DNA from: Hippopus hippopus
Lineage: Eukaryota; Mollusca; Bivalvia; Cardiida; Cardiidae
Length of the DNA: 64,000 nt
Assembly (NCBI GenBank): GCA_946811185.2
Contig: OX328099.1
Span: 39,977,299-40,041,298 of the forward strand
Reading direction: 5' to 3'
Below the pieces are notes generated by a model. The model searched no databases. It saw only the letters and a program-made list of their open reading frames with translations, and was not told the DNA's origin. Shown here piece after piece: positions 21,782 to 32,660 of this stretch. The translations under genes and the position numbers were made by a program. How positions within the stretch are numbered: the first letter of the stretch is position 1; each line of letters starts with the position of its first letter.

Positions 21782-21853
21782 TTGTGGACAGTGTAGATCA
21801 AGATCAGACTGCACTGAAAGTGCAGTCTGATCTCCGATCTACACTGTTCACTC
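21782..21853. repeat. Family A hairpin core without flanks
   Basis: GTGGACAGTGTAGATCAAGA pairs with ATCTCCGATCTACACTGTTC around CAGACTGCACTGAAAGTGC. The stem is well preserved, yet the A ends are not seen. Confidence 0.75.
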
Positions 21854-21950
21854 TTTATTCTAGATCATTACAGAACTGTCTCTTTATCTTGCAATGGAAT
21901 TGTATATGTAGACAAGGAAAGGTTTATTAACTGGTCGTGAAAGAGTTAGT

Positions 21951-22036
21951 GTGTCCGGGTAGAGTGTCGGAGTAGAGTGTCGGCCTCTCACATTGAAGAC
22001 TCCTGGGTTTGAATTCTGTGATGACCGGGATCAATT
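21951..22036 (+). repeat. tRNA-like SINE head, degenerate
   Basis: GGGTAGAGTGTCGG repeated twice near the A box and GGGTTTGAATTCTG at the B box. A SINE relic is more likely than a tRNA gene. Confidence 0.4.
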
Positions 22037-22143
22037 TTTGGCATACCAACATGACGACGCGATTACTGATGAAGGTTTTAAGTCATCATTTAGAGTGTTT
22101 TATTCGCAGAACTTGTTCTATAATCGATGTAAACATAAGTGAA

Positions 22144-22394
22144 CGGCGCTCTTGCAAAACGGGCTTTCGTGCATCCCCGTGATGCATCGTGACAAGCAAG
22201 TCATCACTATAATTAAGGATCAATAAAATCCATTTTGTCTAACAACCGACCAAACTATAAGGTACACTGGTCCTTCAACATACAGAAATAGCAAAAAGGT
22301 TCAACCCAGGTCAGCCTATGCGTACAGCGCAGGCTGACCTGAGTCGGTACTTTTTGCAGATGCATTAAATCCCCTTTTCACAGAGCATGTCGCA
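22144..22394 (-). repeat. Family C MITE, near complete
   Basis: ACAAGCAAGTCATCACTATA, CAACCCAGGTCAGCCTATGC / GCAGGCTGACCTGAGTC, then GCAGATGCATTAAATCCCC and CACAGAGCATG. Confidence 0.82.
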
Positions 22395-23140
22395 TATATA
22401 AGTTTAAACTGTCGTCCACTACAGTTACTAAAGTAACATGTTATTAACAGCAGTTTCTTGTATGCGAGATTTCGGATGAATGATCCAAAATCAGCCTGAA
22501 CATGCATGAATCCCGTCTTGGCCTACACTCCTCACTGCATAGTGATGGTTTCAGTAAAGTGTTTTTTGTTGGATGCTAGAAAATCTTAATAAAACCCAGG
22601 TTTCAAATACTCAACACTCTAGAGTAGGAGTGCTAAGGGTTTTCAAGATGTACATTCCTTTTTTTCTGATAAATAAGAATCCTGCATCGTAATTTGGCGT
22701 AGATTTTCCAGCACCCTAATACCCCTCCCCCCCACCTCCGCAATGAAACTGATTGTCAGAGCTTCGCATATTTTCCTGTCGCCAGTCATAATATATAACT
22801 CATTGCTGTACGAGCTCATTGTAGACATAGAGCCAATTAGTTTGATTAGCATGAGTACAACTAATGTTTCATTGAAATAATACAGAAATTGTGTTAGTAA
22901 AAGGAGCAATTACTTGTACCAAGCACTACCTCCTCATTAACGGTGGTTTTGAAAAATTGTCAGCTGTCTTGGAATAAAGAAACGTATGGTGACCGGTTGG
23001 CAACCACGCAAGCTAGTTCCCCATGTAAAAGATAGATCTTTGTTTTGACGGTGGTGCGAGGTCATCGAACTTTGTTCCAGGTTAGCCTTGACCCAACGTC
23101 AATATACGTGATTGTTTGACAGTGTCCTTTTTTATGTACA
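22395..23140. other. No recognised feature
   Basis: No repeat family or exon recognised. A C-rich tract at 22720-22740 breaks an AT-rich stretch. Confidence 0.45.
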
Positions 23141-23159
23141 CCCTTTTCCATAATTACTT

Positions 23160-23300
23160 TCCCCATATTTTTGACACTCTCTTAAAAGACGACAAATATT
23201 CATTGTCGACTTTATTGAAAACAGTGACAGACCACGTGATAAACGTTGCTCAAACGATGGGATTTGTCTTTGAAAGCGTAGGGAACGTAGAAAAGTAAAA
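23160..23300 (+). repeat. Possible family B left-arm remnant
   Basis: AAAAGACGACAAATATTCAT, CTCAAACGATGGGATTTGTC and TTGAAAGCGTAGGGAACGTA resemble the left half of B. The hairpin is missing, replaced by the adjacent E copy. Confidence 0.35.
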
Positions 23301-23306
23301 CATACT

Positions 23307-23568
23307 TGATCTGCAACACGCGAAAAAGGGCATTGGGACGTTTGCATAAAGTGTCGGCTCGGATCAGCCTGCGCATTCTGTGCAGACTAATCCGAGACGG
23401 CACTTTCCGTTCTTATGTAAATTTTTGTTTTGTGCAAGTCTACTGTAGGACAAAATCTAATATAGTCGTGAAGTGCCGTCTCGGATTAGCCTGCGCGGAC
23501 TGCGCAGGCTGATCCGAGACGACACTTTACGCAAATGCCTGAATGCCCATTTTCGCGTGTTGAAGGCC
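23307..23568 (+). repeat. Family E double-hairpin MITE
   Basis: Ends CTGCAACACGCGAAAAAGGG and TTTTCGCGTGTTGAAGGCC. The first hairpin is TCGGATCAGCCTGCGCATTC and complement; the second is TCGGATTAGCCTGCGCGGAC and complement. The spacer holds CAAGTCTACTGTAGG. Confidence 0.88.
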
Positions 23569-23611
23569 GGTCTTGTTACCCGCAATTTCTCCTCTTACAC
23601 ACTTTTTAAAA

Positions 23612-23838
23612 AAAAATACACACACGATCTCGAGTTTTTACGATCCTAAAGACAAAAGGTTTTGAAAACATTGTGAGAAAATGCTGCCGGTAACTGGCAT
23701 AATTATTCTCCTTTTCCCACAACTTTTTCCATCCTTTGAAAGACAAATCGGAGGATTTTAGTTACATTTAATTTGTAGTCTGCAGATGCTTTCAATTTGG
23801 ACCAATCGAAAATTTTGTCGTTTTGTCTGGTCTTAGAA
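23612..23838 (-). repeat. Family B MITE, diverged
   Basis: GATCTCGAGTTTTTACGATC, then AAAATGCTGCCGGTAACTGG, TTTTCCCACAACTTTTTCCA, CTGCAGATGCTTTCAATTTG and GAAAATTTTGTCGTTTTG. Confidence 0.68.
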
Positions 23839-23936
23839 CAAACGGCGTTGAAAATAGACGGAAAGCAAACCAAATAGAGATGTCTGCTCTCGAAAAACAT
23901 GTCACGACATTGCCCTTCAACAACGAAGCTGACGGT

Positions 23937-24046
23937 TTTTTAGCTCCATTGCGAGCTTATGTCATGGCCCTGTGTGCGTTATAACTGAAATAATGTTGTA
24001 AACGGCATAAAATCATTCAATCAATCAATCAATCAATCAATCAAAA
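23937..24046 (+). repeat. TAGCTCC fragment joined to SINE tail with (AATC)n
   Basis: TTTTAGCTCCATTGCGAGCT begins a TAGCTCC-type repeat that stops after about 45 bases. It is followed by ACTGAAATAATGTTGTAAAC and an (AATC)n run at 24015-24044, the S2-type SINE 3' end. Confidence 0.6.
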
Positions 24047-24127
24047 ACCTTGAATGTATCTATACAAGTTGCAATATCATTGTCCATCATTTTTCATTCT
24101 TTAAAAATTCACACTTCGATACCCCAG

Positions 24128-24236
24128 TCTTGCACTTGTGAAATCAAGGAGATACATGAATATGTGAGCTTTCGCCGTGATATGACTGAAATAATGATGA
24201 AAGAGGCGTAAATCATGCTTCAATCAATCGATCTAC
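24128..24236 (+). repeat. S2b SINE 3' fragment
   Basis: CTTGTGAAATCAAGGAGATA, then GCCGTGATATGACTGAAATA and a TCAATCAATCG tail match the S2b SINE. Its head is missing. Confidence 0.6.
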
Positions 24237-24582
24237 ACTTTGATATTACTAATTAGAATTGCCGTCTTATGGTACTAATCGTGATAGAGAAATTAGCTCT
24301 TGACAGTTAAAAAAAAACAAGGTATAGGCGACTGCTAATCTAATATGGCCACCAATCGGCCATTTTGACTTTAAAAAAAAAGAAAAGAGGAAAAAAAAAA
24401 GAAAAGTGGGGAAAAAAAAGTTGTCGGCGCTATTATGATAAGGAAAACATCAGTGGAGTTTTCATTGAATTTGGCTCAAGGGCATTGGAGACGTTGCTTC
24501 GGACAGACATACGGATGGAAGGGAGGAAGGACTGACGAACAACGTTAGATTTTTTTTATCCTTTTTATCTTTTCAGTACCAT

Positions 24583-24745
24583 AGGTGAAAACAGGGGGTT
24601 TTTCGGACGGCAGTAGATCTAAGATTAGACTGCACAAGACGTGCAGCTTGATCTTGGATCTATACCGCCGGTTTTTTTTTTTCATGCCTTTAGGATTTCA
24701 CTTGTTCTAAGTTTTCTGGAGTGTATTTTCAGCGTCGAAGTAGAT
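24583..24745 (+). repeat. Family A' repeat
   Basis: GGACGGCAGTAGATCTAAGA and GCAGCTTGATCTTGGATCTA form an A-type hairpin flanked by ATAGGTGAAAACAGG and GTATTTTCAGCGTCGAAGTA, as in the A' copies at 4040 and 13741. Confidence 0.55.
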
Positions 24746-24756
24746 CAAGTTACACA

Positions 24757-24989
24757 AGCAGTGCTCAGGCAAAAGTGGGTTAAAGCGTCTCCGTGATGCA
24801 TCATACCGAGCAAATCATGACATAATTAGCTACCGACCGAATCGATGATAGAATGGTCTTTTGACATGCAGAAAATTTAACCATGCCAAAAAGTTTCGAC
24901 CCAGGTCAGCCTGCGCGGACTGCGCAGGCTGACCTGGGTTGATGCTTTTTGCTGATACATTAAACCCCATTTTCACAGAGCATGGTCCA
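24757..24989 (-). repeat. Family C MITE
   Basis: CCGTGATGCATCATACCGAG, then the perfect hairpin CGACCCAGGTCAGCCTGCGC / GCGCAGGCTGACCTGGGTTG and CACAGAGCATGG. The ATGGATCC segment is deleted. Confidence 0.82.
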
Positions 24990-25730
24990 AATAAACCCGT
25001 ATTTGACACAGTAAAAGTTAATGCTATGTACTCTTACTTGCTGTCTACAAGAGCTGTCTGCGTTTTTGCGTTGTGTCTATCCACCCTAACTTTACCTTTG
25101 ATTCAAGGTATTGCTCAAATAAGGTAGGTCCTTCATTTAGTATTTTGACGGTATCATCACGAGACAGAAACCAAATGTTGTGACAAATGCACCAAATTAA
25201 TTTCTTCTTTATCCTTATTCCTTCGTTTCAAAACAAACCAGTTAATATTCCAGTGGTGATTTCTGTTTTGCCAAAGTGACGAACCTGAGAATTGTGCAAT
25301 GGAGTAATGAATTAAAGTCAAAATGTTTATCCGAAGTAAATGATTCCCTATAACCTTTTTACGGTCACCGATGGCCAAAGCAACTTTTGGCATGGTCTTA
25401 AAGATCAGAGTACTTCATATTATTACTCTGAAAGTGTAGACTGATCCTTGATCTGCACCCTCTGCTTCCCTATATTAGACTATTAACTAAAAATTCCCAA
25501 AGAGTGATCGCATTTTTGAATCGTCGAAACAGACGAAAGGGTCAGTAGATACTATGGTATTTAACCGATATAACAACGTTCAATGAAATACCGAGCTACA
25601 CATGACATCCTGTAAATGTCAGATATGACGCAAGTTGTCTATGCAGGTTGTTCTATTAATAACTCAGTCTACAGGTAAATCGGTTATTTGTGATTTACCA
25701 TTGACAAGAACCATGTACATCAAAATTTTG
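24990..25730. other. No recognised feature
   Basis: A weak A-like core (TGTAGACTGATCCTTGATCT) occurs near 25435-25460; nothing else was recognised. Confidence 0.4.
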
Positions 25731-25731
25731 A

Positions 25732-25991
25732 TTTTTGTTCTGTGAAAAGGGGGTTTAATGCATCTGCAAAACGTATCGAACCAGATCAGCCTGTACAGTC
25801 CATGCAGGTTGACCAGGGTCGAACCCTTTTGCTATTGGTCAATTTTCTACATGTCAAAGGATCAGTCTACCTCATGATTTAGTAGTTTGTTAGACAAAGT
25901 GGATGTTGTGGATCCATACTGATGTGATAGCTTGCTTGGTATAGTACATTACGAAGTAGCATTAAACCACTTTTTCACAGAGCACGGCTCC
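25732..25991 (+). repeat. Family C MITE, near complete
   Basis: TGTGAAAAGGGGGTTTAATG, CGAACCAGATCAGCCTGTAC / GCAGGTTGACCAGGGTCG, TGGATGTTGTGGATCCATAC and CACAGAGCACGGCTC. Confidence 0.82.
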
Positions 25992-26261
25992 TTTAATTAA
26001 TACGACGTTTCTCTGGGTTAAGGTACTTTTTTGTAGTTGCTGATGATACTAATGTAAGTAAGAAAAAAAAAAGCGACGAGCTCTTCATAAACATGTGTTT
26101 ATAGCATGGAATTTCATCCGGGACATAACGGGTTCTATTCTGGCATGGGTGTCGGTTCCCAGGCCAAGGCACCCCCAGTTATCGTATCAGCACTGTCCTC
26201 AACTCATTTCATATTTTTGAAAAGCGGGTCTGTTCTATCTTTTGACATACCAAACATGATA

Positions 26262-26525
26262 TGGCCTGCAACACGCGAAAAGGGGTATTCGGACATTTGC
26301 GTAAAGTGTCGTCTCGGATCAGCCTGCGCAGTCCGCGCAGGCTAATCCGAAACGACACTTTCCGTTTTTTATACAATTTTCTGTTTTGCACAAGTGTACT
26401 GTAGTACAAAATCTAAAGAAGTCGTACAGTGCCGTCTCGGATTTGCCTGCACGGACTGCGCAGTCTGATCCGAGACGACACTTTACGCAAATGTCCGAAT
26501 GCCCCTTTTCGCGTGTTGCAAGCCA
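26262..26525 (+). repeat. Family E MITE, complete with TA flanks
   Basis: TGGCCTGCAACACGCG and CGCGTGTTGCAAGCCA are terminal inverted repeats. TA flanks both ends (26260-26261, 26526-26527). The internal hairpins lie at about 26305-26370 and 26428-26490, separated by a spacer with AAGTGTACTGTAGTAC. Confidence 0.92.
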
Positions 26526-28597
26526 TATCCTCTTCTTGAGAAATATTGATTATAATTATTATAATCTGCACGAGCCTTAAGGGCATTGTATCACAGGATT
26601 ACACTTGAGGAAAGCGGTTGTACCGTCGAAAGCTCGTGTAGATTATAGTAATTTTCACATACCAGTACTCTTTCAGTGTTACCACTGGTTGGATTGTAGT
26701 CTTGGTCTTTACACTGTCAGCTGAGCCGAGGTGAAATGTAGCTTTGGTGCCGTTTGCACACGTCTCACTCTAAAGGGGACTCCTTCCTAGATATCTAAAA
26801 ATATCAAGAAGATACTGTGTTTTTCCTTTCTTTATTGAAAAGATGAAATTACACTTAAAGTCATCTACATGAGAGTGACTTTCTACGGAAAAACACAGTA
26901 TTTTAAAGAGGATTATTGCGAGGGGTTCGAACCTATCAAAATGGCTGTAAGCCATGCAAGCCAATGAAATCTTAGCGACAGATCTCAAAATCGTGACCTG
27001 TCTTGACAGTAATTACTTGTTTGATCTGACATATAGGTGCAAAAATACTTATCGTCTCATAATCACCAAACTATGTCATAAGCCGGAAGGCTGACTTAGA
27101 GAACAATTGCTATCCGTAATAACTGTTAATTTCAACCAAAGGCCTGTAATCAATTCGCGTCAGGCTGATTATCAAGAAGGAATTTGCCTTCGGCTATGAT
27201 TTTATGAAAAAAAAAATATGCTGTAGGGAGGGAAAAAAAGTTTGTATTTTTCAACAAAACGGGTTAATAAAATTTGCAGCATGAAATAGCTAAAAAAGAC
27301 AAGCCTTGAATGTCAACGAAAGTATTTTGTTAGGTTGCATACCAAAATGGTCTTATTAAAAACTTAGTGCTCGCATAACCAACGTTATCCATGAGTTGAC
27401 AAAAGACGGGAATGAGCCAGAAGTATTACTTTTATAAATTCTTTTTTTTTTCTTTTATGTCGACTTTTTAGCATTCTCAACTTTAAATAGATCGTTTATT
27501 TTGAAAATCTTCTGTTCAAAGCCAGATGAAATCTTGATAAACAGAATAACTGCAGTGCCGCTGACTTTCTCGTGTGAAATTCAGTACCATTTATCAAATG
27601 GTAACATTGAGACAGTGAATGTGTGATTTGAGTCATTTTGTTCTTCTGTATCAGCTGATAACAATTGCAAGTATCCTGACATCGCCAGCAAATCGAAATG
27701 CTCTCTGAATGCAAACAAAATTTGCTTACCGACAGAGCCTGACTTGAATTATATTAGAACAAAATCCTTACCTTAAAAATATTTCCACTGAATTGAGTTT
27801 AATACACATCACGAAATTTATAGAAATTATCTCAACATAACTCATCTCAAACCAGTAAAATGTGATGGCCAAGGCTGTCAACTGGAGGCGATAGCCATCG
27901 AGGTGGTTAAGCTAACTCTAGAATATATTTTGTTATTTCCCATGTGGCTTTAAAATGAAGCCCGAGTCCTTGATTCTTAGGAGTGATGAAAACAAAGGGA
28001 ACAACCATAAATAACGTTGTAATGAAATAAGAGAGATGGACAGAACAAGTTGGAATTTAGAAAAGTACCAATCAAGGCTATCCATTCATTACTAAACTAA
28101 TTTTAGTTCAAAAATCCTGAACAGCTACAGTGAAACGTGAATTTGAATAATTAATATCCTTTTGTAGTCTTATGGCGATCTCTAGTCTAGGTACATTTGT
28201 GACGACAATAGATCCTGGTCATCCTACAAGGCCGTCTGTCACTAAACCTCGGGGGGAAAAAAAATGGCAGAGCTTTGGCCCAAACTTATCATCTATGCCT
28301 TACAAGTTGCTAGTTTTTTAGCGGTAATCTGTAACTTTAAGCATTGCCAAACGTCTAGTCATCTTACTGGTCGAAACGATCTGTCTCTGTCTTTGACTAT
28401 GAAAATAGAACTGGGAATGAATATATAATAGTGAATTGTTAATAAGAACGCTGTGTATTATTTATGCCGCCAATCCTTTTGCACACATTTAAATTGCTAG
28501 CCTAATGAGAGTTAAATCTTTGAAGAGATCAAGGTAAAGAACTTAACAATCAATCGAAATGAAATATTGGTTTGTTTTCCGATGCCATCTGTATATA
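26526..28597. other. Longest stretch without recognised repeats
   Basis: About 2 kb with no recognised MITE or SINE and no convincing exon. Minus-strand open frames at 26770-26988 and 27496-27714 (about 72 codons) have no known domain. This is the best place to look for unique host sequence. Confidence 0.45.
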
Positions 28598-28782
28598 GGG
28601 CCCCCATTCACCAACCATTCTTAGTTTCATTCGTCTTATTCTTTATTTAGAAAGTACCTCAACTTCTGATTGGCTAAACCATTTGGTTTAGCCAGTCAGA
28701 TGTTGTGTTACTTAAAAAGTTAGAAATTCTTGAGAATAAGACGAGAATCATTCTTAAGATTGGTTGGTGAATATGGAGCCAG
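28598..28782. repeat. Family D palindrome MITE
   Basis: CATTCACCAACCATTCTTAG pairs with TTAAGATTGGTTGGTGAATA. The apex is GATTGGCTAAACC / GGTTTAGCCAGTC. Confidence 0.88.
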
Positions 28783-28796
28783 GGTATTCTTTAAAT

Positions 28797-28985
28797 CGTG
28801 CATATAATCCATTTTGTCTAACAGCCGAATGAATCATGAAGTAGAATGGAATGGTCCTTGGACACTCAGAAAATTTACTATTAGCAAAACAGTTTCCACC
28901 CATGTCAGCCTGTGCGGACTGCACAGGCTGACATGGGTTGATACTTTTTGCAGATGCATTAAACCCCTTTTTCACAGAACATGGC
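28797..28985 (-). repeat. Family C MITE, 5' truncated
   Basis: Starts at TAATCCATTTTGTCTAACAG and keeps the hairpin CACCCATGTCAGCCTGTGCG / GCACAGGCTGACATGGGTTG and CACAGAACATGGCC end. Truncated next to the D palindrome. Confidence 0.8.
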
Positions 28986-29186
28986 CGATACGTAAATGTC
29001 GCAAGTACTTGAACTCAGGGAAAGTTACACAACATATTTAAACTACTTCACCCCAAATAAAGACAATTTATTACGCATCGTACGCAGACAAAATATGAAA
29101 TACTGAGATAGATTGAGGAAATGAGCCATAGTAACAAGAAAGAATTGTTACAAAATGTTCGCTGCAGCTCATGAAGTCAGAAATGT

Positions 29187-29419
29187 TTAATCCTTGACCG
29201 AACTACCGAGTTTTAACGACACTTATAAAAAAAAGAGGCTTTTTTTGAAAACACTGAGGTGATAAAGCAGAAAATGTTTGCTAAAAGCATTTTCTTCTTT
29301 TACCACAATGTTTCTACCATTTCAATGACAGAAATCATCTTTGGAGCTAAAATCAATTTGTTGTCTTTAAATTGTCTTATTTTGGACAAAACTACAATTT
29401 TGTCGCTTGGTAGAGTAAA
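29187..29419 (-). repeat. Family B MITE, diverged
   Basis: TTAATCCTTGACCGAACTAC and CGAGTTTTAACGACACTT at the left, TAAAAGCATTTTCTTCTTTT in the middle, TACAATTTTGTCGCTTGGTA at the right. Confidence 0.68.
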
Positions 29420-29565
29420 TACGGACTTACTTTCTTACGAACTGAAATCGGCAGAATCCAAAAGAGGGATGCCAGGTAGGAGCTTCTCTAGCATGCTTTT
29501 TATGTCAGAAAGCCCAGTATGTTAGTTTCACCCCGAAAGCACTGGACCCGACTTGATTGGCTATT

Positions 29566-29632
29566 GCGGTCAGTGTAGATATCAGATCGGACTGCACAAA
29601 ATGTGCCGCCTAACCTTGAATCCCCACTGTCC
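29566..29632. repeat. Family A hairpin-core remnant
   Basis: GTCAGTGTAGATATCAGATC and ACCTTGAATCCCCACTGTCC are the outer arms of an A-type hairpin. Confidence 0.5.
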
Positions 29633-29798
29633 ACTATTTTGTTATACATTCTGGTGATACCCCACCACCATACCTTAGCTGTTTTTTCCGAGTTGAAAAG
29701 GTCATTAATTCAGCACTCAACGAGATAACCAATTAGGCAAGTACGTCAATGAAATCTTCAGTCGGTGGCAACGACCTTCTTTGGTGCAACAATATAAA

Positions 29799-30022
29799 TG
29801 GCCTGCAACACGCAAAAAGGGACATGCGCAGTCCGCGCAAGCTGATCCGAGACGACACTTTCCGATCGTTGTGATTTTCTGTTTCACGCAAGTCTACTGT
29901 AGGGCAAAATCTAATGTTGACGTAAAGTGCCGTCTCGGATCAGCCTGCGCTTACTGCGCAGGCTGATCCGAGGCGACACTTTACGCAAATATCCGAAAGC
30001 CCTTTTCGCATGTTGCAGACCA
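29799..30022 (+). repeat. Family E MITE with damaged first hairpin
   Basis: TGGCCTGCAACACGCAAAAA begins the copy. About 40 bases of the first hairpin are deleted, leaving only its right arm. The second hairpin (CGGATCAGCCTGCGCTTACT and complement) is intact; the right end is GCATGTTGCAGACCA. Confidence 0.86.
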
Positions 30023-30090
30023 ATTATAGACCTGACTTCTTTGGACGGATATAAATACAATCCATATTCTAAACTCAGAGAGACTTTTAT

Positions 30091-30217
30091 CCTATAGGCT
30101 TGACTTTAACGAAACGAATGGTATTGATCCGAGATCAGACTGCATGTTCTGTGCAGTCTGATCTTCATTTATGACGTCGCAAAAGCCCCTGTTTTCGGCT
30201 GTGAAACTGAAAGGGTT
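30091..30217 (+). repeat. Family A' repeat
   Basis: CCTATAGGCTTGACTTTAAC, then GAGATCAGACTGCATG / CTGTGCAGTCTGATCTTCAT and CGTCGCAAAAGCCC. The flanks match A', not A. Confidence 0.55.
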
Positions 30218-30228
30218 AACTAGACATT

Positions 30229-30295
30229 AGGACAGCATATCGGACAATGTAGATCCAAATCAGACTGGAATGTCTGTGCACTATGGTACTATCCC
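30229..30295. repeat. Family A core remnant
   Basis: CATATCGGACAATGTAGATC and AATCAGACTGGAATGTCTGT are A-like; the right arm is degraded. Confidence 0.4.
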
Positions 30296-30338
30296 AATCA
30301 GTTCAATAGTACAAGTAAAGAGAGTAAAGGCGGTGTTA

Positions 30339-30569
30339 TATAAGTCTTTAGCAAACGACAAAATTTTAGACTTGTGCAAATAAAAGCATTTCCAGAGGAC
30401 AAAGTATATCTAAATGTGACTCAAAAATTTAATTTGATTTTGGAAGGTTAGAAAACGTTGTGGTAAAAGGTGAAAAATGCTTGTTACCAGCATTTTCTCC
30501 TTTTTCCAAAAAAAAAAAAAGTCTTGTTCTTTAAGATCGTAAAACTCGGGATTAGGTAGTAAAGGGTTT
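30339..30569 (+). repeat. Family B MITE with A13 in hairpin arm
   Basis: AGCAAACGACAAAATTTTAG, then TGTTACCAGCATTTTCTCCT; an A13 run replaces the end of the right arm. AAAACTCGGGATTAGGTAGT ends it. Confidence 0.75.
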
Positions 30570-30642
30570 CAATGCAAGTACATTTTGTCAATGAACTTGA
30601 AACTGCATAAATCATTTTCCCCGCCACGCTTTTTAACCCATC

Positions 30643-30871
30643 TTAACTCTTTACCATACGACAAAATTTTACACTGGTCCAAATTGAAAGCACTTGCAGA
30701 TGACAAAATAAACGTAACTCAAAAATTGAAATTTGTTTCCAGCAGGGTAGAAAACATTGTGGGAAAAGGAGAAAATGCTGGTTACCAGCATTTTCTCCTT
30801 TTCCCACAATGTTTTCAAAAGGCTTCTATCCCAGGGTCGTAGAAACCAGGGATTGTTTGGGAAAGGGTTAA
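30643..30871 (+). repeat. Family B TTAA MITE, complete reference copy
   Basis: TTAA at 30643-30646 and 30868-30871. The left arm has CGACAAAATTTTACACTGGT and the centre hairpin spans about 30749-30820 with GGAGAAAATGCTGGTTACCA at the apex; its stem of about 33 bp is essentially perfect. The right arm has GGGTCGTAGAAACCAGGG. Confidence 0.92.
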
Positions 30872-30933
30872 ATGGTGACAAGAAAGCAAGGAAATATATT
30901 GGAGAATGCCGCGGTGCAGCGCATTTTTCTATA

Positions 30934-31203
30934 TGATCCAAGCTTTGTGAAAAGGGGGGCTTAAAGCATCTGCAAAATATTGACCCAGGTCAGCCTGTGC
31001 AGTCCGCGAAGCCTGACCTGACTCGAAACGTTTTGCTTTGGGTCAATTTTTTGCATGTCAAAGGACCAGTCTACTTCACAAGTCAGTCGGTTGTTTGATA
31101 AAATAAATTTTATGGATCTCTGATCATGTGATCACGTGATGTCTTGCTTGGTAAAATACATCACGGAGATGCATTTAGTCTCTTTTTGCCAGGTCATAGC
31201 TCA
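30934..31203 (+). repeat. Family C MITE, near complete
   Basis: AAGCTTTGTGAAAAGGGGGG, TTGACCCAGGTCAGCCTGTG, then GCCTGACCTGACTCGAAACG and TCACGGAGATGCATTTAGTC. A short ATCATGTG/ATCACGTG duplication occurs near 31120-31140. Confidence 0.8.
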
Positions 31204-31460
31204 TATGTTTTCTTACTATACCTTAATTCAAATCAAACTAAATTAGAAGTCGCTTTCAAACTATTACTTCCTGAAACAATTTTACAACAGACGTCTTTCG
31301 AAACGATCTTGTGAACATGAATACTCAAGTGAATACATGTCTGAACATTGCGGCAAAAAGATAAATAGCTCATTATATGTTATTTCCCTTTTTTTACAAA
31401 ATGTTTCCAAAGGTCGTCTGCTGCAAGACGTAAAAAGGTCGTCTAGAGGTAATCTGTTCA

Positions 31461-31683
31461 TTTACTCTTTACCAAACGACAAAATTTTAGTCTTGTCCAA
31501 ACTGAAAGCATTTGCAGACAACAAATTAAACATAACTCAAAATAAGAAATCTGTCTATCATAGGGTAAAAACATTGTGGGAATAAGAGAAAATGCTGGTT
31601 ACCAGCATTTTCTCTTTTTTCCACATTGTTTTCAAAAGCCTTCCTCCTCAGGGCTGTTTAAACTCGGGATTTTGTGGTATAAA
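31461..31683 (+). repeat. Family B MITE
   Basis: CTTTACCAAACGACAAAATT, hairpin AGAGAAAATGCTGGTTACCA / GCATTTTCTC, and TTTAAACTCGGGATTTTGTG. A B-like remnant (about 31330-31450) precedes it. Confidence 0.85.
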
Positions 31684-32393
31684 TAAGGCGTAAGAAGTGT
31701 ACAAAGGGCACACTCCAAAAGCGTTAATATCTGATGCAATGTCCCATTTTCGGTACGTGAAGTAATGAGAACGTTATACAGAACGGAGATGTTCTTTTCT
31801 CTTTGATATATAATACAGACGTAATAAGGACACGAGACAATGTCATGATTAATATTCATTTCAATCATTTGACCTTGAAACTTTTTATTTTGAATCTGAT
31901 ACGTCTTTCATCGAACATGAAAAAGTTGACACATCTTTATGTAGTTGAAAAAGATAGTTCTGTTCAATGCGAAAGGATTTTTCATGAAAACTTTTAAAAG
32001 ACAAAGTTAGAACGAGTTGCATAATAACAATTTTCGAAATAATCAGACGAGTTTTAAATAAACCGGTTTGAGCGCACTCTTGACAAATTAACGGATGTTG
32101 GATAAAGAAGGAGTGGCTCCATTCGACCCTTCAAAAATGTCAAAATTTACAACAATGTGAAGATGGTGACGTCACACCCAGTACTTCAAGCCAGGTGAGT
32201 AAAAATTCGGTAAAAATGTCACCTATGATGGATATACATGTACAAGTTTATAACATCGAGAAGAATTGCTTTTTTCCAAAATGTCATATAAACGGGTCTC
32301 ATTTAACGAGATGACATTACTGTGATCTAGATTTTAACTCTTGAAGGTATTTATCTTGCCATTTGTATGACCATTTAGATGGGGCGGGGGAAA
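31684..32393. other. No recognised feature
   Basis: No repeat family or exon recognised. Confidence 0.45.
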
Positions 32394-32627
32394 TCGATTG
32401 ATTGATTAAACGGTGTTTTGGGCTGCTTTAAACATTATTTCAGCAAATATCCCATTGACAAATTCCTTATTCAACTGTATCCTGGCTTTCACAAGTGGTA
32501 GTTTAGGGTACTGTTCAAGTATCTTGCACGAGGACTTTCCTGCTAAAACCTAGCTGATTGAGTCAGGACATTCTCTAGGGCCTCCAGGTTGTGATTCCGA
32601 AACCTTAAGAAAAGAGCAACGTATGGC
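32394..32627 (-). repeat. S2b SINE, degenerate
   Basis: GATTGATTGATTAAACGGTG (tail), AAACATTATTTCAGCAAATA, CTGGCTTTCACAAGTGGTAG and GGGCCTCCAGGTTGTGATTC follow the S2b order; the head's A and B boxes are damaged. Confidence 0.6.
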
Positions 32628-32660
32628 CTAGAGAAAAAATCTATTTGTATGCTAAATAAT

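Noticed and set aside
23307..23568. CRISPR-like arrangement of regularly spaced palindromes
   Set aside because: Only two hairpins per element, spacer shared between copies, no array and no cas genes; the sequence is eukaryotic.
30585..30941. Opposing frames of 85 and 90 codons
   Set aside because: Both are translations of one family B MITE and its flank.
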